Shown here one piece after another: positions 46,393 to 55,136 of a DNA stretch of 64,000 bases (the first letter of the stretch is position 1; each line of letters opens with the position of its first letter). The translations under genes and the position numbers were made by a program. Under the pieces are notes generated by a model. It did no database searches. It saw only the letters and a list, made by a program, of their open reading frames with translations, and had not been told where the DNA came from. Origin of the DNA: JBJMHZ01 sp045807125 (GTDB lineage Bacteria > Actinomycetota > Actinomycetes > JAWWOL01); NCBI GenBank assembly GCA_045807125.1, contig JBJMHZ010000013.1, positions 124,001-188,000 on the forward strand, read 5' to 3'.

Positions 46393-46414
46393 GGGTGGGC
46401 CGGCGTGCCCGCCC
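46393..46414 (+). terminator. GC-rich hairpin after the M15 peptidase gene
   Basis: GGGTGGGC (46393-46400), a 6-base loop, and GCCCGCCC (46407-46414) pair over 8 bp with one G-T wobble. It lies 52 bases after the stop. No T-tract. Confidence 0.5.
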
Positions 46415-46674
46415 CCGTCACATCACTCGTCGCTAACGGATGACTTCGAATCGTCAACGTGCACAGGGCTTTCGACGCAGCCAGTAAGCAGTCGATGACT
46501 CTTTCGGTTCTTCCGGACGATGTGATCGCGTGCTACGTTCATCTCCCCAGTCGACCGCGATCACTCCGGGCCACAGGGCCGCAACCGGCAAGGACTCATC
46601 CATCCGCCGATCGTTCGATCGCCGGCATGAGCAGTTCCATGGATCGTTCCGCAGGTCAGAACGGAGGGGATCTC
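46415..46674. other. Leader region of the azole-peptide operon
   Basis: About 260 bases with no supported gene, between the terminator and the precursor. It must hold the promoter for the operon, but I see no clear -35/-10 pair. The last bases carry the ribosome binding site GGAGGGG, 5 bases before the precursor ATG. Confidence 0.4.
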
Positions 46675-46830
46675 ATGCGCCTAAAGGTGGAAGCCTTCGC
46701 GGAGGAACGGACCGCGGGCCAGCAGCAGTGGGACCTGTGGTCGGGGGCGACGTCCGCACGGTTGACCGTGCTCGTCCCCGGCGCGTCCAGCTGCTGCGAG
46801 GGCTGCTCGTCGACGTCGTGCGTCTGGTGA
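46675..46830 (+). CDS. Azole-type RiPP (TOMM) precursor peptide
   Basis: A 51-residue peptide with a strong ribosome binding site (GGAGGGG, 5 bases upstream). An ATG at 46627 in frame would add 16 residues but lacks one. The leader is charged (RLKVEAFAEERT) and holds a W-rich segment (QQQWDLWSG). The C-terminal 15 residues, ASSCCEGCSSTSCVW, contain four Cys and five Ser/Thr suited to thiazole/oxazole formation. YcaO, ThiF-like, and SagB genes follow. An LTVLVPG segment may be the cleavage region. No other precursor is seen, and none is recognised by family, so the assignment rests on context and composition. Confidence 0.75.
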   Translation: MRLKVEAFAEERTAGQQQWDLWSGATSARLTVLVPGASSCCEGCSSTSCVW

Positions 46831-46887
46831 CGCCACGCACGTCATGACGAGCACGCACCGGCAATCCTGAAGGGTCCGCTCGTCGAC

Positions 46888-46900
46888 CTCGCTGCGAGGC
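46888..46900 (+). terminator. Small hairpin after the precursor (possible attenuator)
   Basis: CCTCG, a 3-base loop, and CGAGG form a 5-bp stem about 58 bases after the precursor stop. A partial terminator here would allow more precursor than enzyme to be made, as in many RiPP operons. The stem is short. Confidence 0.25.
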
Positions 46901-47059
46901 GATGAGCGATCCTTCGACCATCGCCCGACCAGTGCGGGCGCTCCCGGTTGCGCCGATCGCGCCGGCGTCGCGCGTCGGCCACCGTTCGACTCCTCGGCAT
47001 CGACGGGTCGACGTCGCGCGCCGCGCGCCAGTCCAGCGCGCCTGCGCGAGAGCCCAGGG

Positions 47060-47620
47060 ATGCCGAACGACCACGAGACGAAGGAGCCTGTCGTGGCCGC
47101 ACGACTTGTCGCGTGCAACATCCCGACCACCAACCACGATGCGAGCAATGCCTTCTACCAGGCGTTGCTCGGCCTCGAGCCGGCCCGGTCATTGAGCTCG
47201 CAGCTCACCTCCTACCACGTGCCCATCTCCAACGACGGCCAGTACCTGTGGCTGAGCGACCGCACGGTCGACGGTGAGCAGCCGATGGCGGTGTTCGCCG
47301 TCGACGACCTCGACGCGAGCGTCCAGCAGCTGACGCAGGCCGGTGGCCAGCGGTTCGGCGAGGTCCTCCAGCCCACCGTGGCGCAGTCGGAGACCGACTA
47401 CTACTCCCAGGCCGTCAAGCGTCACGACCCCAAGGCCAACCCGTCGCAGCAGATGGGCCGCTTCGCCTACCTGCGCGACCCGGACGGCAACGTGCTCGCC
47501 CTGTACGAGGTCAGCGGCGGCGCCGAGGCCTTCTACGCGACCACCAAGCGCAAGGACCTCAGCAACGACGTCAAGGCATCGCACCAGCGGGCGGTCGCGC
47601 AGGGCAAGAAGTTCCACTGA
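47060..47620 (+). CDS. VOC (glyoxalase/bleomycin-resistance-like) family protein
   Basis: A 186-residue single-chain VOC protein: LVACNIPTTNHDASNAFYQ, LEPARSLSS, a second strand set, and FAYLRDPDGNVLALYEV. A C-terminal extension of about 30 residues (YATTKRKDLSNDVKASHQ) is Lys-rich. ATG 47060 or GTG 47093 may start it. Lies between the precursor and sagB; function in the cluster (for example binding of the product) is not shown. Confidence 0.78.
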   Translation: MPNDHETKEPVVAARLVACNIPTTNHDASNAFYQALLGLEPARSLSSQLTSYHVPISNDGQYLWLSDRTVDGEQPMAVFAVDDLDASVQQLTQAGGQRFGEVLQPTVAQSETDYYSQAVKRHDPKANPSQQMGRFAYLRDPDGNVLALYEVSGGAEAFYATTKRKDLSNDVKASHQRAVAQGKKFH

Positions 47621-47668
47621 CCGGCCGGCCGCACGACTCGCAGCACGCACTCCGGACGAGGGGGCTCG

Positions 47669-48589
47669 ATGGCCGGCGCGACCGACCAGCGCTTGACGGA
47701 GATGCTCTTGTACAACAATGCGTACAAGACCATCGACCCGTGGGTGCGCTCCACCGGGCTGCGCACCAATGCCCTGCGCTACCGGACCCTGAGCCACTCG
47801 AGCCTTCCCGGGGTGGCCGAGGAGTTCCTGGCCGGCACCACGCTACGGCGCAATGACTGGGAGACGGCGTCGTCGGTAGCGGCTTACTTCTCCGACGCCC
47901 ACGTGCTGATGCTCGCGGCGCGCGAGACGGAGCAGGCCGCTACCGCCGAGGACGTGCTGCTGCCGGCGCCTCTCGAGCTCACCGTCGAGCTGGGCGATGC
48001 GCTCGCGAGGCGGCGCAGCCGGCGCCGCTACACCGGTGACCCCATGGCGCTCGACTACCTGGCGACGATCCTCCGAGCCGCCGTCGGCATCACGGGGGTC
48101 GCCGAGGCGACGCTGAAGAGCGGCGGCACGGCCGCTCTCGCCTTCCGCGCCGCGCCGAGCGCCGGTGGCCTGTACCCGATCGAGCTCTATCTCGTCGCGC
48201 AGAGCATCGCGAAGCTGCGCCGAGGCGTCTACCGGTACGCGCCCCACCCGGAGCGCCTCGTGCCAGTCGGCGGTGACGACGTCGCGGACGCCGTGCTCGA
48301 GGGTTTCGCCGTCTCCGAGGAGATGATCTCGCTCGGCCGCTCCGACGTCGTGTGCCTGCTCGTCGCCCATCCCTGGCGGGCGATGCGCAAGTACGGCGCG
48401 CGCGGCATGCGCTTCGTCCTCATGGAGGCGGGCTCCATCGCGCAGAACGTCAATCTCGCGGCGGTGGCTCTCGGGTACGGCAGCGTCGAGTGCGCGAGCG
48501 TCTACGAGGACGAGGTCAACGCCGCGCTCGGGCTCGACGGTGCGTTCCGCACGCTGGTCCACACGGTGGTCGTCGGCTACCCGGGATAG
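47669..48589 (+). CDS. sagB: SagB-type flavin-dependent azoline dehydrogenase
   Basis: A 306-residue SagB/ThcOx-type nitroreductase-fold enzyme. Segments: RRRSRRRYTGDPMALDYLATIL, FRAAPSAGGLYPIELYLV, VYRYAPHPERL and the C-terminal VNLAAVALGYGSVECASV. With FMN it oxidises thiazolines and oxazolines to azoles. GAGGGGG precedes ATG 47669. The main cluster genes downstream follow at short spacing. Confidence 0.87.
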   Translation: MAGATDQRLTEMLLYNNAYKTIDPWVRSTGLRTNALRYRTLSHSSLPGVAEEFLAGTTLRRNDWETASSVAAYFSDAHVLMLAARETEQAATAEDVLLPAPLELTVELGDALARRRSRRRYTGDPMALDYLATILRAAVGITGVAEATLKSGGTAALAFRAAPSAGGLYPIELYLVAQSIAKLRRGVYRYAPHPERLVPVGGDDVADAVLEGFAVSEEMISLGRSDVVCLLVAHPWRAMRKYGARGMRFVLMEAGSIAQNVNLAAVALGYGSVECASVYEDEVNAALGLDGAFRTLVHTVVVGYPG

Positions 48590-48615
48590 CCGGGCCTCCG
48601 GAGAGGAGCAGCGGC

Positions 48616-49845
48616 ATGGGACGCCCTCTGCTGGTCTACGTCCATGTTCCCTTCTGCACCGCGAAATGCCTGTTCTGCGACTGGGTCACCGAGATCTCGC
48701 CGGCTGATCTGCGCCTCGGCAGCGAGTCGACGCCTAGGCGGCGGTACCTCGGCGCCCTGGCCACGCACATCGCCGTCCGCGGCGAGGCGCTCGTGGCCGA
48801 CGGCTACGAGCCGCGCATCCTCTACTGGGGCGGCGGCACGGCCAGCATTCTCGCCGAGGCGGAGATCGAGCGCGTCATGGCAGCGCTCACCGGCACGTTC
48901 GACCTGAGCAGGCTCGACGAGGCGACCATCGAGTGCAGCCCGGAGACGCTCTCCCCCACCAAGCTCGCCCTGCTGAGGTCGCTGGGGTTCGACCGCATCA
49001 GCATCGGGGTGCAGAGCTTCGACGACCACCGGCTGCACGCGATCGGACGCCAGCACGACGCCGAGTCGGCGGTGCGGGCGGTCGAGGACGCATGGCGGGC
49101 CGGCTTCTCGAACATCAACATCGACCTGATCTCCGGCTTCCCGGGGGAGACCGTCCAGGAGCTCGAGGCCTCCCTGCGGCGAGCGCTCGCGCTGCCGATC
49201 AGCCATGTCTCCCTCTACCCCTACCGGCCGGCCCTCGGCACCGGCATGCGGGCCACGATGCGCGACGGCCGGGCCGGCACCATCCAGCTCTCCGAGCAGC
49301 TCGCCGCCTACCGGCTCGGCCAATCGCTGCTGGAGGAGGCCGGCCTGGCGGAGTACGCGCTCGCGCACTTCGGCAGCCGGCGATGCTTCAGCGATCTCGC
49401 GTACTTCCAGCTGCGGATGGACTGGGCGGGCTTCGGATCGGGCGCGGCATCGCTGCTCGACCGGACGTTCAGCCGCACGCGGAACGGCGGGCTGCACGAC
49501 TACCTCGACCGGCCCACCGAGCCGGACGACGTGCTGCCGGCCTCCGATCCTGGCCTGCTCAACCGATGGCTCTACCAGGCTCTCTCGACGTTCGAGGGAG
49601 CGGACGCGCGGCTCTGGCTGGAACGCACGGGGACGTCGCTCGCCGAGACGCTGGCCCGGCCGGAGTCCGGCCAGCTGCTGGCCCAGCTGGGCGCCTCCGC
49701 CTCCGACGCGCTGGAGCGCGACGAGCGCGGCATCCGCCTGCGCCGCGACGCCATCGCCCCCGCGTTCATCCGGATGCTCTTCGCGAGCGCGCCGAGCACG
49801 GCCCGCGAAGCCGACCTGGCGGAGGCGGTGCTCGGGGGCTACTGA
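48616..49845 (+). CDS. HemN/HemW-like radical SAM protein (possible class C methyltransferase)
   Basis: A 409-residue radical SAM protein with the cluster motif CTAKCLFC (Cys14, Cys18, Cys21), YWGGGTASIL, TIECSPETLSPTKLALL and RISIGVQSF, all HemN/HemW-like. GAGAGGAG precedes ATG 48616. In azole-peptide pathways, HemN-like class C enzymes methylate thiazoles using two SAM molecules; an equal role is proposed here from context. It could also be a HemW paralogue with another function. Confidence 0.86.
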   Translation: MGRPLLVYVHVPFCTAKCLFCDWVTEISPADLRLGSESTPRRRYLGALATHIAVRGEALVADGYEPRILYWGGGTASILAEAEIERVMAALTGTFDLSRLDEATIECSPETLSPTKLALLRSLGFDRISIGVQSFDDHRLHAIGRQHDAESAVRAVEDAWRAGFSNINIDLISGFPGETVQELEASLRRALALPISHVSLYPYRPALGTGMRATMRDGRAGTIQLSEQLAAYRLGQSLLEEAGLAEYALAHFGSRRCFSDLAYFQLRMDWAGFGSGAASLLDRTFSRTRNGGLHDYLDRPTEPDDVLPASDPGLLNRWLYQALSTFEGADARLWLERTGTSLAETLARPESGQLLAQLGASASDALERDERGIRLRRDAIAPAFIRMLFASAPSTAREADLAEAVLGGY

Positions 49846-49887
49846 CCGGCGGGCCGGCCGGTGCACGACTCTCGGGAGGAGGGCGAT

Positions 49888-50946
49888 GTGACGAACTACC
49901 GCATCAAGCCGCACTGCACCGTGGTGCCGCACAGCGCCGACGTGGTCGAGCTGCGCATCGGTGCGTGGAACCCGACGTCGTTCACGCTCACCGACGACAG
50001 CGGATCGGGGGCGCTCTACCGCGTGCTCCAGCGGTTGGACGGGTCCGCCGCCGCCTCGGCGATCGCGCGCGAGGAGGGCCTGCCCAAGTCCGACGTCGAG
50101 GCCCTGCTCGACCACCTGATCGAGCTGGACGTCGTCGAGACGCGCGCATCGAGCGCCTTCGACCGCTACGTCGAGACCTGCCTGCCGTCGACGTTCGTGC
50201 CGGCCGGGAGCGCGCAGGTGCACGACGGCGCGCTGCTGGTGGGCGATCCCGACCTCACCGACCGGCTGAGCGGGCTGCTGCGCTCGAGCGAGGTCGAGGG
50301 CGTCGAGGTGCTCGACCAGCGCTCGGCCGCCGCCGAGGCCCTGCGCACGGCCGACATCACCCGGCTGATGAACGGCCTGACGCTGCACGAGGACCTGGCG
50401 AGCTTCGAGGCATGGCGGGGACGGTTCGTCGTCGCGATCGACGCGACGCTGCACCCGCTGCGCCTGCTCTACCTCAACCGGATCATGCTCGAGCTCGGCG
50501 CCCCGTGGCTGCACGCGGTCGTGGACGGCCCGTTCCTCATCGTGGGGCCCATCTTCGAGCCCGGCCGGTCCGCTTGCTACGACTGCTTCGAGCAGCGGGT
50601 GATGCTCAACGCCCGGGAGAGCGCGAGCTACCAGCGCTACAAGGTCGCGCTCGCCACCGGGACGGTGACGCCGTCCCGCGCACCGATCCTGCCGGTCGTG
50701 ACCGAGGTGCTCGTCGCGCACGCCGCGCTGGAGGCGCTGAACTTCGTGCGCACCGGGTCGGGCTTCACGCAGGGCAAGGCCCTGACCATCCACCTCCCCA
50801 CCATGGAGCTCGCCTTCCATGACGTGCTGCGCCTGCCGTCGTGCCGGTCGTGCGGCCCGCTGCCGGAGCGCGACGACACGGAGCTGTACTTCGACACGAG
50901 GTCGTACGTCCAGGATCTCCTCGTCCGTGACGGTGCGAGCGGCTGA
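49888..50946 (+). CDS. TOMM leader-binding ThiF/E1-like protein
   Basis: A 352-residue protein from GTG 49888, which has a very strong ribosome binding site (GGAGGAGGG). It combines an N-terminal winged-helix leader-binding part (LDGSAAASAIAREEGLPKSD) with a degenerate E1-like domain: HAVVDGPFLIVGPIFEPG, ACYDCFEQR, and a second pair PSCRSCG. The four Cys form a zinc site. It presents the precursor to YcaO. It lies between the radical SAM and YcaO genes, in the same operon. Confidence 0.85.
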   Translation: MTNYRIKPHCTVVPHSADVVELRIGAWNPTSFTLTDDSGSGALYRVLQRLDGSAAASAIAREEGLPKSDVEALLDHLIELDVVETRASSAFDRYVETCLPSTFVPAGSAQVHDGALLVGDPDLTDRLSGLLRSSEVEGVEVLDQRSAAAEALRTADITRLMNGLTLHEDLASFEAWRGRFVVAIDATLHPLRLLYLNRIMLELGAPWLHAVVDGPFLIVGPIFEPGRSACYDCFEQRVMLNARESASYQRYKVALATGTVTPSRAPILPVVTEVLVAHAALEALNFVRTGSGFTQGKALTIHLPTMELAFHDVLRLPSCRSCGPLPERDDTELYFDTRSYVQDLLVRDGASG

Positions 50947-50965
50947 GAGAGGACGGGCAGCTCTC

Positions 50966-52312
50966 GTGGACATTCGCATCTCGAGCACCGACATGCAGAT
51001 CGATCACCGCACGCGGCGGCACATGAGCCGGATGCTCAGTCCGCTCACGGGCCTGACCCGTTCCGTCGGGTTCCTCGCTCACGGCTCCGGCGAGGGGAAC
51101 CTCCTCACCGCCGGTGCCGAGCTGACCGGCGTGCACGGACTGGTCGGCCGGCCCGATCCGGGGCCGGGCGCGTACCACATCGGGGGCGGCGGCCTCATGC
51201 TCGGCGAGGCACTGGTGCGTTGCTTCGGCGAGACGGTGGAGCGCTATGCGCATTTCGTCTGGCAGCCGTACGGCGCGCACGGGCTAGCTCATGGGACGCA
51301 CGACGAGCTCGCCGCACGGGGCGAGCGGGCGCTCGCGCCGGACGAGCTGAGCTTCTTCACCGACGACCAGCTCGCCGACCCGGGTCTCCCCTACCGCCGC
51401 TTCTCGCCGTCCGCTCCGCTCGGCTGGCTGAAGCTGCCGAGCCTGACCGGTGGGGAGCCCTGCTGGATCCCCGCGCACCTGCTGGTGGTCGGCTACGTCC
51501 GGCGCACCGACGAGCTGCCGCTGCTCTCCGCCGTCACCACCGGCACGGCCGCGCACACCGACCCGGACCAGGCGCTCGTCAACGCGCTGCAGGAGATCGT
51601 CCAGATCGACGCCGCGATGGGTCACTGGTACTCGCAGGCGCAGGCGCCGCGCATCGTCCTCGACGAGCGGACCGCCGTCGTCCGCGCGGTCGTGGCGCGG
51701 TACTTCCGCTGGGCTCCGGAACCGCGGTTCCACCTGCTCGCGAGCCCTGACCTGCCGGGCTTCTCCGTCGCGTGCATCGTGCGCTCGCCGGCCGGCATGC
51801 CGGCCGCCGGAGTGGGGCTGGGCGTCGGGCTGCGGCTGCAGTCCGCGATGTACAAGGCGCTGCTCGAAGCCATGGGGGCGATGCAGCTCGCGAAGAAGGG
51901 CCTGCTGGACGCAGCCGGTGAGGTGGGCCGGCTCCTCGACGGCTCCGTCCCCGACCGCATCTACGACCTGGAGCGCAACGTCCTCTTCTACGCGGTGCCG
52001 GAGAACGGCAAGTACCTCGAGGCCAAGTTCTCCGACGAGACGACCATCGCCGCCGGTGAGCTGCCGGACGACGAGGTGCTCGCGCCCCGTGACGAGGCGG
52101 CCAGGCTCGTCGCCGCCTTCGCCGCCGCCGGCAAGGACCTCTACGTCATGGACCTCACCCCCGCGGACGTCGCGAAGCTGGGCTTCACGGTGACGCGGGC
52201 GTGGTCGCCCGACACGATCAGCCTGTCGTTGCCGAGCGCGCCGCCGCTCGCCCACGCCGGCTTCGCCCGCTACGGCCCCGCCGGCCAGCTGCTGCCGCAC
52301 CCCTACCCCTAG
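50966..52312 (+). CDS. YcaO-domain cyclodehydratase
   Basis: A 448-residue YcaO protein from GTG 50966. Segments: LMLGEALVRCFGETVERYAHF, TTGTAAHTDPDQALVNALQE and the C-terminal proline-rich end LLPHPYP, required in azoline-forming YcaOs for ATP-dependent cyclodehydration of Cys, Ser, and Thr. It follows the ThiF-like gene by 19 bases. With that protein it forms azolines on the peptide that SagB then oxidises. Confidence 0.9.
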   Translation: MDIRISSTDMQIDHRTRRHMSRMLSPLTGLTRSVGFLAHGSGEGNLLTAGAELTGVHGLVGRPDPGPGAYHIGGGGLMLGEALVRCFGETVERYAHFVWQPYGAHGLAHGTHDELAARGERALAPDELSFFTDDQLADPGLPYRRFSPSAPLGWLKLPSLTGGEPCWIPAHLLVVGYVRRTDELPLLSAVTTGTAAHTDPDQALVNALQEIVQIDAAMGHWYSQAQAPRIVLDERTAVVRAVVARYFRWAPEPRFHLLASPDLPGFSVACIVRSPAGMPAAGVGLGVGLRLQSAMYKALLEAMGAMQLAKKGLLDAAGEVGRLLDGSVPDRIYDLERNVLFYAVPENGKYLEAKFSDETTIAAGELPDDEVLAPRDEAARLVAAFAAAGKDLYVMDLTPADVAKLGFTVTRAWSPDTISLSLPSAPPLAHAGFARYGPAGQLLPHPYP

Positions 52313-52326
52313 GAAGGACGCCCAGG

Positions 52327-53190
52327 GTGTCCGCCGGCTACGACCACGCCTACCGGCTCGCCGCCTTCGTGCTGCTCGCGCTCGGGTCGCTCTCCGTCGC
52401 CTCGCAGGTCTCCCGCCGCTGGTGGCCCGGGTCGCAGCGGGCGTTCCTCGTCGCGTACGCCACGACGCTCGCCCTCGTCGTCGCGTGGGCCGTCCCGCTC
52501 GTCGCGCCCGGAGCGATCGTCGGCGACGGGCCCGGCCGGTGGGTGGTGGGCGTCCTGCTCGGGCTGCCCATCGGCGTCGCGGCGAGCCGCGCCGACCGGG
52601 GGCTCCTGCGACGCCTGACGCAGCGCCATGACGACCGGCTGCCCGCGGTACGGCGGTCGGCGGCCGGCCACCGCGGCGCGCAGCACGGTGCCTACCACGG
52701 CGGCTCCGGTGGCTACGAGGTGCGCAGCACCGGATGGGCATCCTCCGGCGGAGCCGTCGCGACCAGGGCGCGCCCTGCGCCAGGGCCCGCCGTCACCGCC
52801 CTGCCCGCCGACGCCCTGGCCGTCGGGCTCGTCCTTCTCGTCGGCGCGATCGAGGAGCTGGTCTTCCGTGGCTACCTCGCCCAGCTGTCGCTGCGCCTGA
52901 GCGCGCCGGTCGCTGCCCTCGCGCTGGCCGGCACCGTGCTCTTCTTCGGCCTCCTGCATGCCTCCTTCGACTGGCGCCACGCCGTGGCGAAGACGCCGCT
53001 AGGGGGTCTGGCGCTGCTGGGCGCGCTCGGGACCGGGACGGTGCTGTGCGCCGTCGTGACGCATCTCGTGTTCAACGTCGGGGTGCTCGCCGAGAGCCGG
53101 CGCGCCGCGGCGACCATGAGGGCCGGGAGGGCCGGCGGCAGCGGGGCGCCGAGGGCCGCAGCCCTCCCACGGCGTGGAGCCGCCCGATGA
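52327..53190 (+). CDS. CPBP (CAAX-like) intramembrane protease, first copy
   Basis: A 287-residue membrane protein. Catalytic motifs of CPBP proteases: GAIEELVFRGYL (EExxxR), FFGLLHASFDWRH (FxxxH) and VVTHLVFN. Starts at GTG 52327, 14 bases after YcaO. The loop between residues about 95 and 155 is Gly/Arg/His-rich. CPBP proteases remove leaders in some RiPP systems or give immunity; a leader-cleavage role is inferred from position. Confidence 0.85.
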   Translation: MSAGYDHAYRLAAFVLLALGSLSVASQVSRRWWPGSQRAFLVAYATTLALVVAWAVPLVAPGAIVGDGPGRWVVGVLLGLPIGVAASRADRGLLRRLTQRHDDRLPAVRRSAAGHRGAQHGAYHGGSGGYEVRSTGWASSGGAVATRARPAPGPAVTALPADALAVGLVLLVGAIEELVFRGYLAQLSLRLSAPVAALALAGTVLFFGLLHASFDWRHAVAKTPLGGLALLGALGTGTVLCAVVTHLVFNVGVLAESRRAAATMRAGRAGGSGAPRAAALPRRGAAR

Positions 53191-53930
53191 CGCGGGAGGC
53201 GGTGGGCGTCGTCGCCGTGCTGCTCGGCGTTCCGGCGTACTACGGGCTGGTGGCCGCGCCGCTCAACGGCAGGCTGGCCGGCGCGCTGCTCGGGCGGTCG
53301 TCCTTCGGGCGGCGGCTGCCCCGCATGGACGCCGAGGCGCTGGCCAGGACCGCTGTCGGCGGCGTCACCCAGCTGCTCGCCATGCTCGCGCTCGCCACCG
53401 TCGCCGGGCTCGGCTGGCACGACTTCGTACCGGAGGACTGGCACCCGGAGCTCATCGGCTACGGGGTGCTGCTCGGCGTGGGAGAGATCGGTCTCAGCTC
53501 GTTCCTGGTGAGCCTCTCGATGCGGCTGGCGGTCGCGGTCGCCCGCCCTGGCGGCGGCGACCGGCGGGAGGACTGGACCGCGATGTCCACCGGTGGCTGG
53601 ATGCGCGCCTTCCTGACCACGGTGCGCGTCGCGCCACCCGCGGTCGCCGCCGCCCTCGTCGTGCTCTACATCGCCGTCGAGGAGACCGTCTACCGCGGAG
53701 TCGTGATCGGCGCCCTGCGCCCGTACGGGGCCGCGGCGGCGCTGCTCGCGTCGGTGACGCTCTTCATGCTGGCGCAGACGTTCAACATGCCGAGCTGGCG
53801 CAACGCGTTGCCACCGCTCACGGCGGCGGTGGTGGTGGGCCTGACCCATGGGCTGCTGCTCCTGCAGGTCGGTGACATCACCCCGCTGATCGCAGCGCAC
53901 GTCGTGCTGTTCGCCATGGCACTGGTCTAG
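53187..53930 (+). CDS. CPBP (CAAX-like) intramembrane protease, second copy
   Basis: A 247-residue membrane protein with AVEETVYRGVVIGAL (EExxxR) and further helices ending in GLTHGLLLL (His). Its start overlaps the previous stop as ATGA, so both are made together and may form a hetero-pair. The FxxxH motif is less clear than in the first copy (MLAQTFN), so one of its catalytic residues may be lost. Confidence 0.8.
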   Translation: MTREAVGVVAVLLGVPAYYGLVAAPLNGRLAGALLGRSSFGRRLPRMDAEALARTAVGGVTQLLAMLALATVAGLGWHDFVPEDWHPELIGYGVLLGVGEIGLSSFLVSLSMRLAVAVARPGGGDRREDWTAMSTGGWMRAFLTTVRVAPPAVAAALVVLYIAVEETVYRGVVIGALRPYGAAAALLASVTLFMLAQTFNMPSWRNALPPLTAAVVVGLTHGLLLLQVGDITPLIAAHVVLFAMALV

Positions 53931-53960
53931 CGGCCCGCAACGGCTGACGAGGAGGAGCGC

Positions 53961-55115
53961 GTGCGCGAGGAGCTGTTGCAACTGCTCTCGGAGGCGGCGG
54001 AGTTCGAGCACGGGGCGTGCTGCGCCTATCTCTTCGCCGCGCTCAGCATCAAGCGCCTGCCGGACGAGGGGCTCGGATGGACGCAGCTCGAGCAGAACCG
54101 CTCCTGGGCCGCCACGCTGCTCACCATCGCGCGCGAGGAGATGGGGCATCTCGCGACCGTCTCGAACCTCTCGGTCGCGCTCGGTGGCGCGCCCCACTAC
54201 GGGCACCCGCCGTTCCCCTACGTCGCTGCCGGCTGCCGCCTCGAGCTGCGACCGCTCTGCGCCGGCACGGTGGAGGCCCTGATCGGGCTCGAGAGCAGCG
54301 AGCGTCCCGGCTCGGGCGGCGCAGGGGACGGGCGCGGTGTCGGCGAGCTCTACGGCCGCATCAGGCAGCTGCTCGGCTCGGCCGGCGCGCGCTCCCCGGT
54401 CATGGCACCGCATGCCAGCCAGCTCGCCGTCGACGTACCGTCCACGCTGCGCATCGCCCGGATCACCGATGTCGCGTCGGCGATCCGGGCGGTCGACTCG
54501 ATCATCGCCGACGGTGACACCGGGCCGCAGTCGCACCAGCAGCGGCTCTTCGCCATGGCCACCGAGCTTCGCGAGCTGGCCCGCGACTCCGGTCCGGACG
54601 CCGGACGAGCGGTGGCCCGCCCCGTCGTGGCGAACCCGTCCTGGCCCGGCCGGGCCGACCGGGCCGACCTTTCCAACGGCGGCGCCACCATCGTCACCGA
54701 CCCGTGCACCGCAGCGGTGCTGCGGCTGTTCGACTCCGCCTACCACGCGATGCTGCTCGTGCTCGGCCGCGCCGCCATGCCGTGCGGCGAGTCGCCAGAG
54801 CAGCTCGCCTTCCTGTCCGCGCTCGCCCGCTACCCGCTCATGACGATGGTGCTGCGCCCGCTCGGCGAGATCACGACCACGCTCCCCAGCGGCGTTCCCG
54901 GCCGGACGGCGGGGCCCGGCTTCGGCACCGGCTCGCTGACGCTGCCGCCCGACCGGGCGACGGCCTGGGCCCGGCTGCGCGACGTCTTCGACGAGCTCGT
55001 GGTGCAGTGCCGCCAGGTGGAGGAGTCCGGGGTCATGGGCGACCGCGGCCGGTACGTCGGGCAGACGCTCGCCGCGCTGGCGGCGCGGGTGACCGGCGCC
55101 GCGAGCGAGCGGTGA
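53961..55115 (+). CDS. Ferritin-like domain protein (VioB-type)
   Basis: A 384-residue protein with a VioB-like ferritin-fold domain: EAAEFEHGACCAYLF with Glu16/His17, and LLTIAREEMGHLATVSNLSV with Glu59, Glu60 and His63, the carboxylate/His pattern of a dinuclear metal site. VioB-type proteins couple imines in violacein-type pathways. A strong ribosome binding site (GAGGAGGAG) precedes GTG 53961. In an azole-peptide operon such a protein is unexpected and could oxidise the peptide. Metal binding and role are inferred. Confidence 0.8.
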   Translation: MREELLQLLSEAAEFEHGACCAYLFAALSIKRLPDEGLGWTQLEQNRSWAATLLTIAREEMGHLATVSNLSVALGGAPHYGHPPFPYVAAGCRLELRPLCAGTVEALIGLESSERPGSGGAGDGRGVGELYGRIRQLLGSAGARSPVMAPHASQLAVDVPSTLRIARITDVASAIRAVDSIIADGDTGPQSHQQRLFAMATELRELARDSGPDAGRAVARPVVANPSWPGRADRADLSNGGATIVTDPCTAAVLRLFDSAYHAMLLVLGRAAMPCGESPEQLAFLSALARYPLMTMVLRPLGEITTTLPSGVPGRTAGPGFGTGSLTLPPDRATAWARLRDVFDELVVQCRQVEESGVMGDRGRYVGQTLAALAARVTGAASER

Positions 55116-55136
55116 GCGGGCAGTGAGGAGGAGCGG

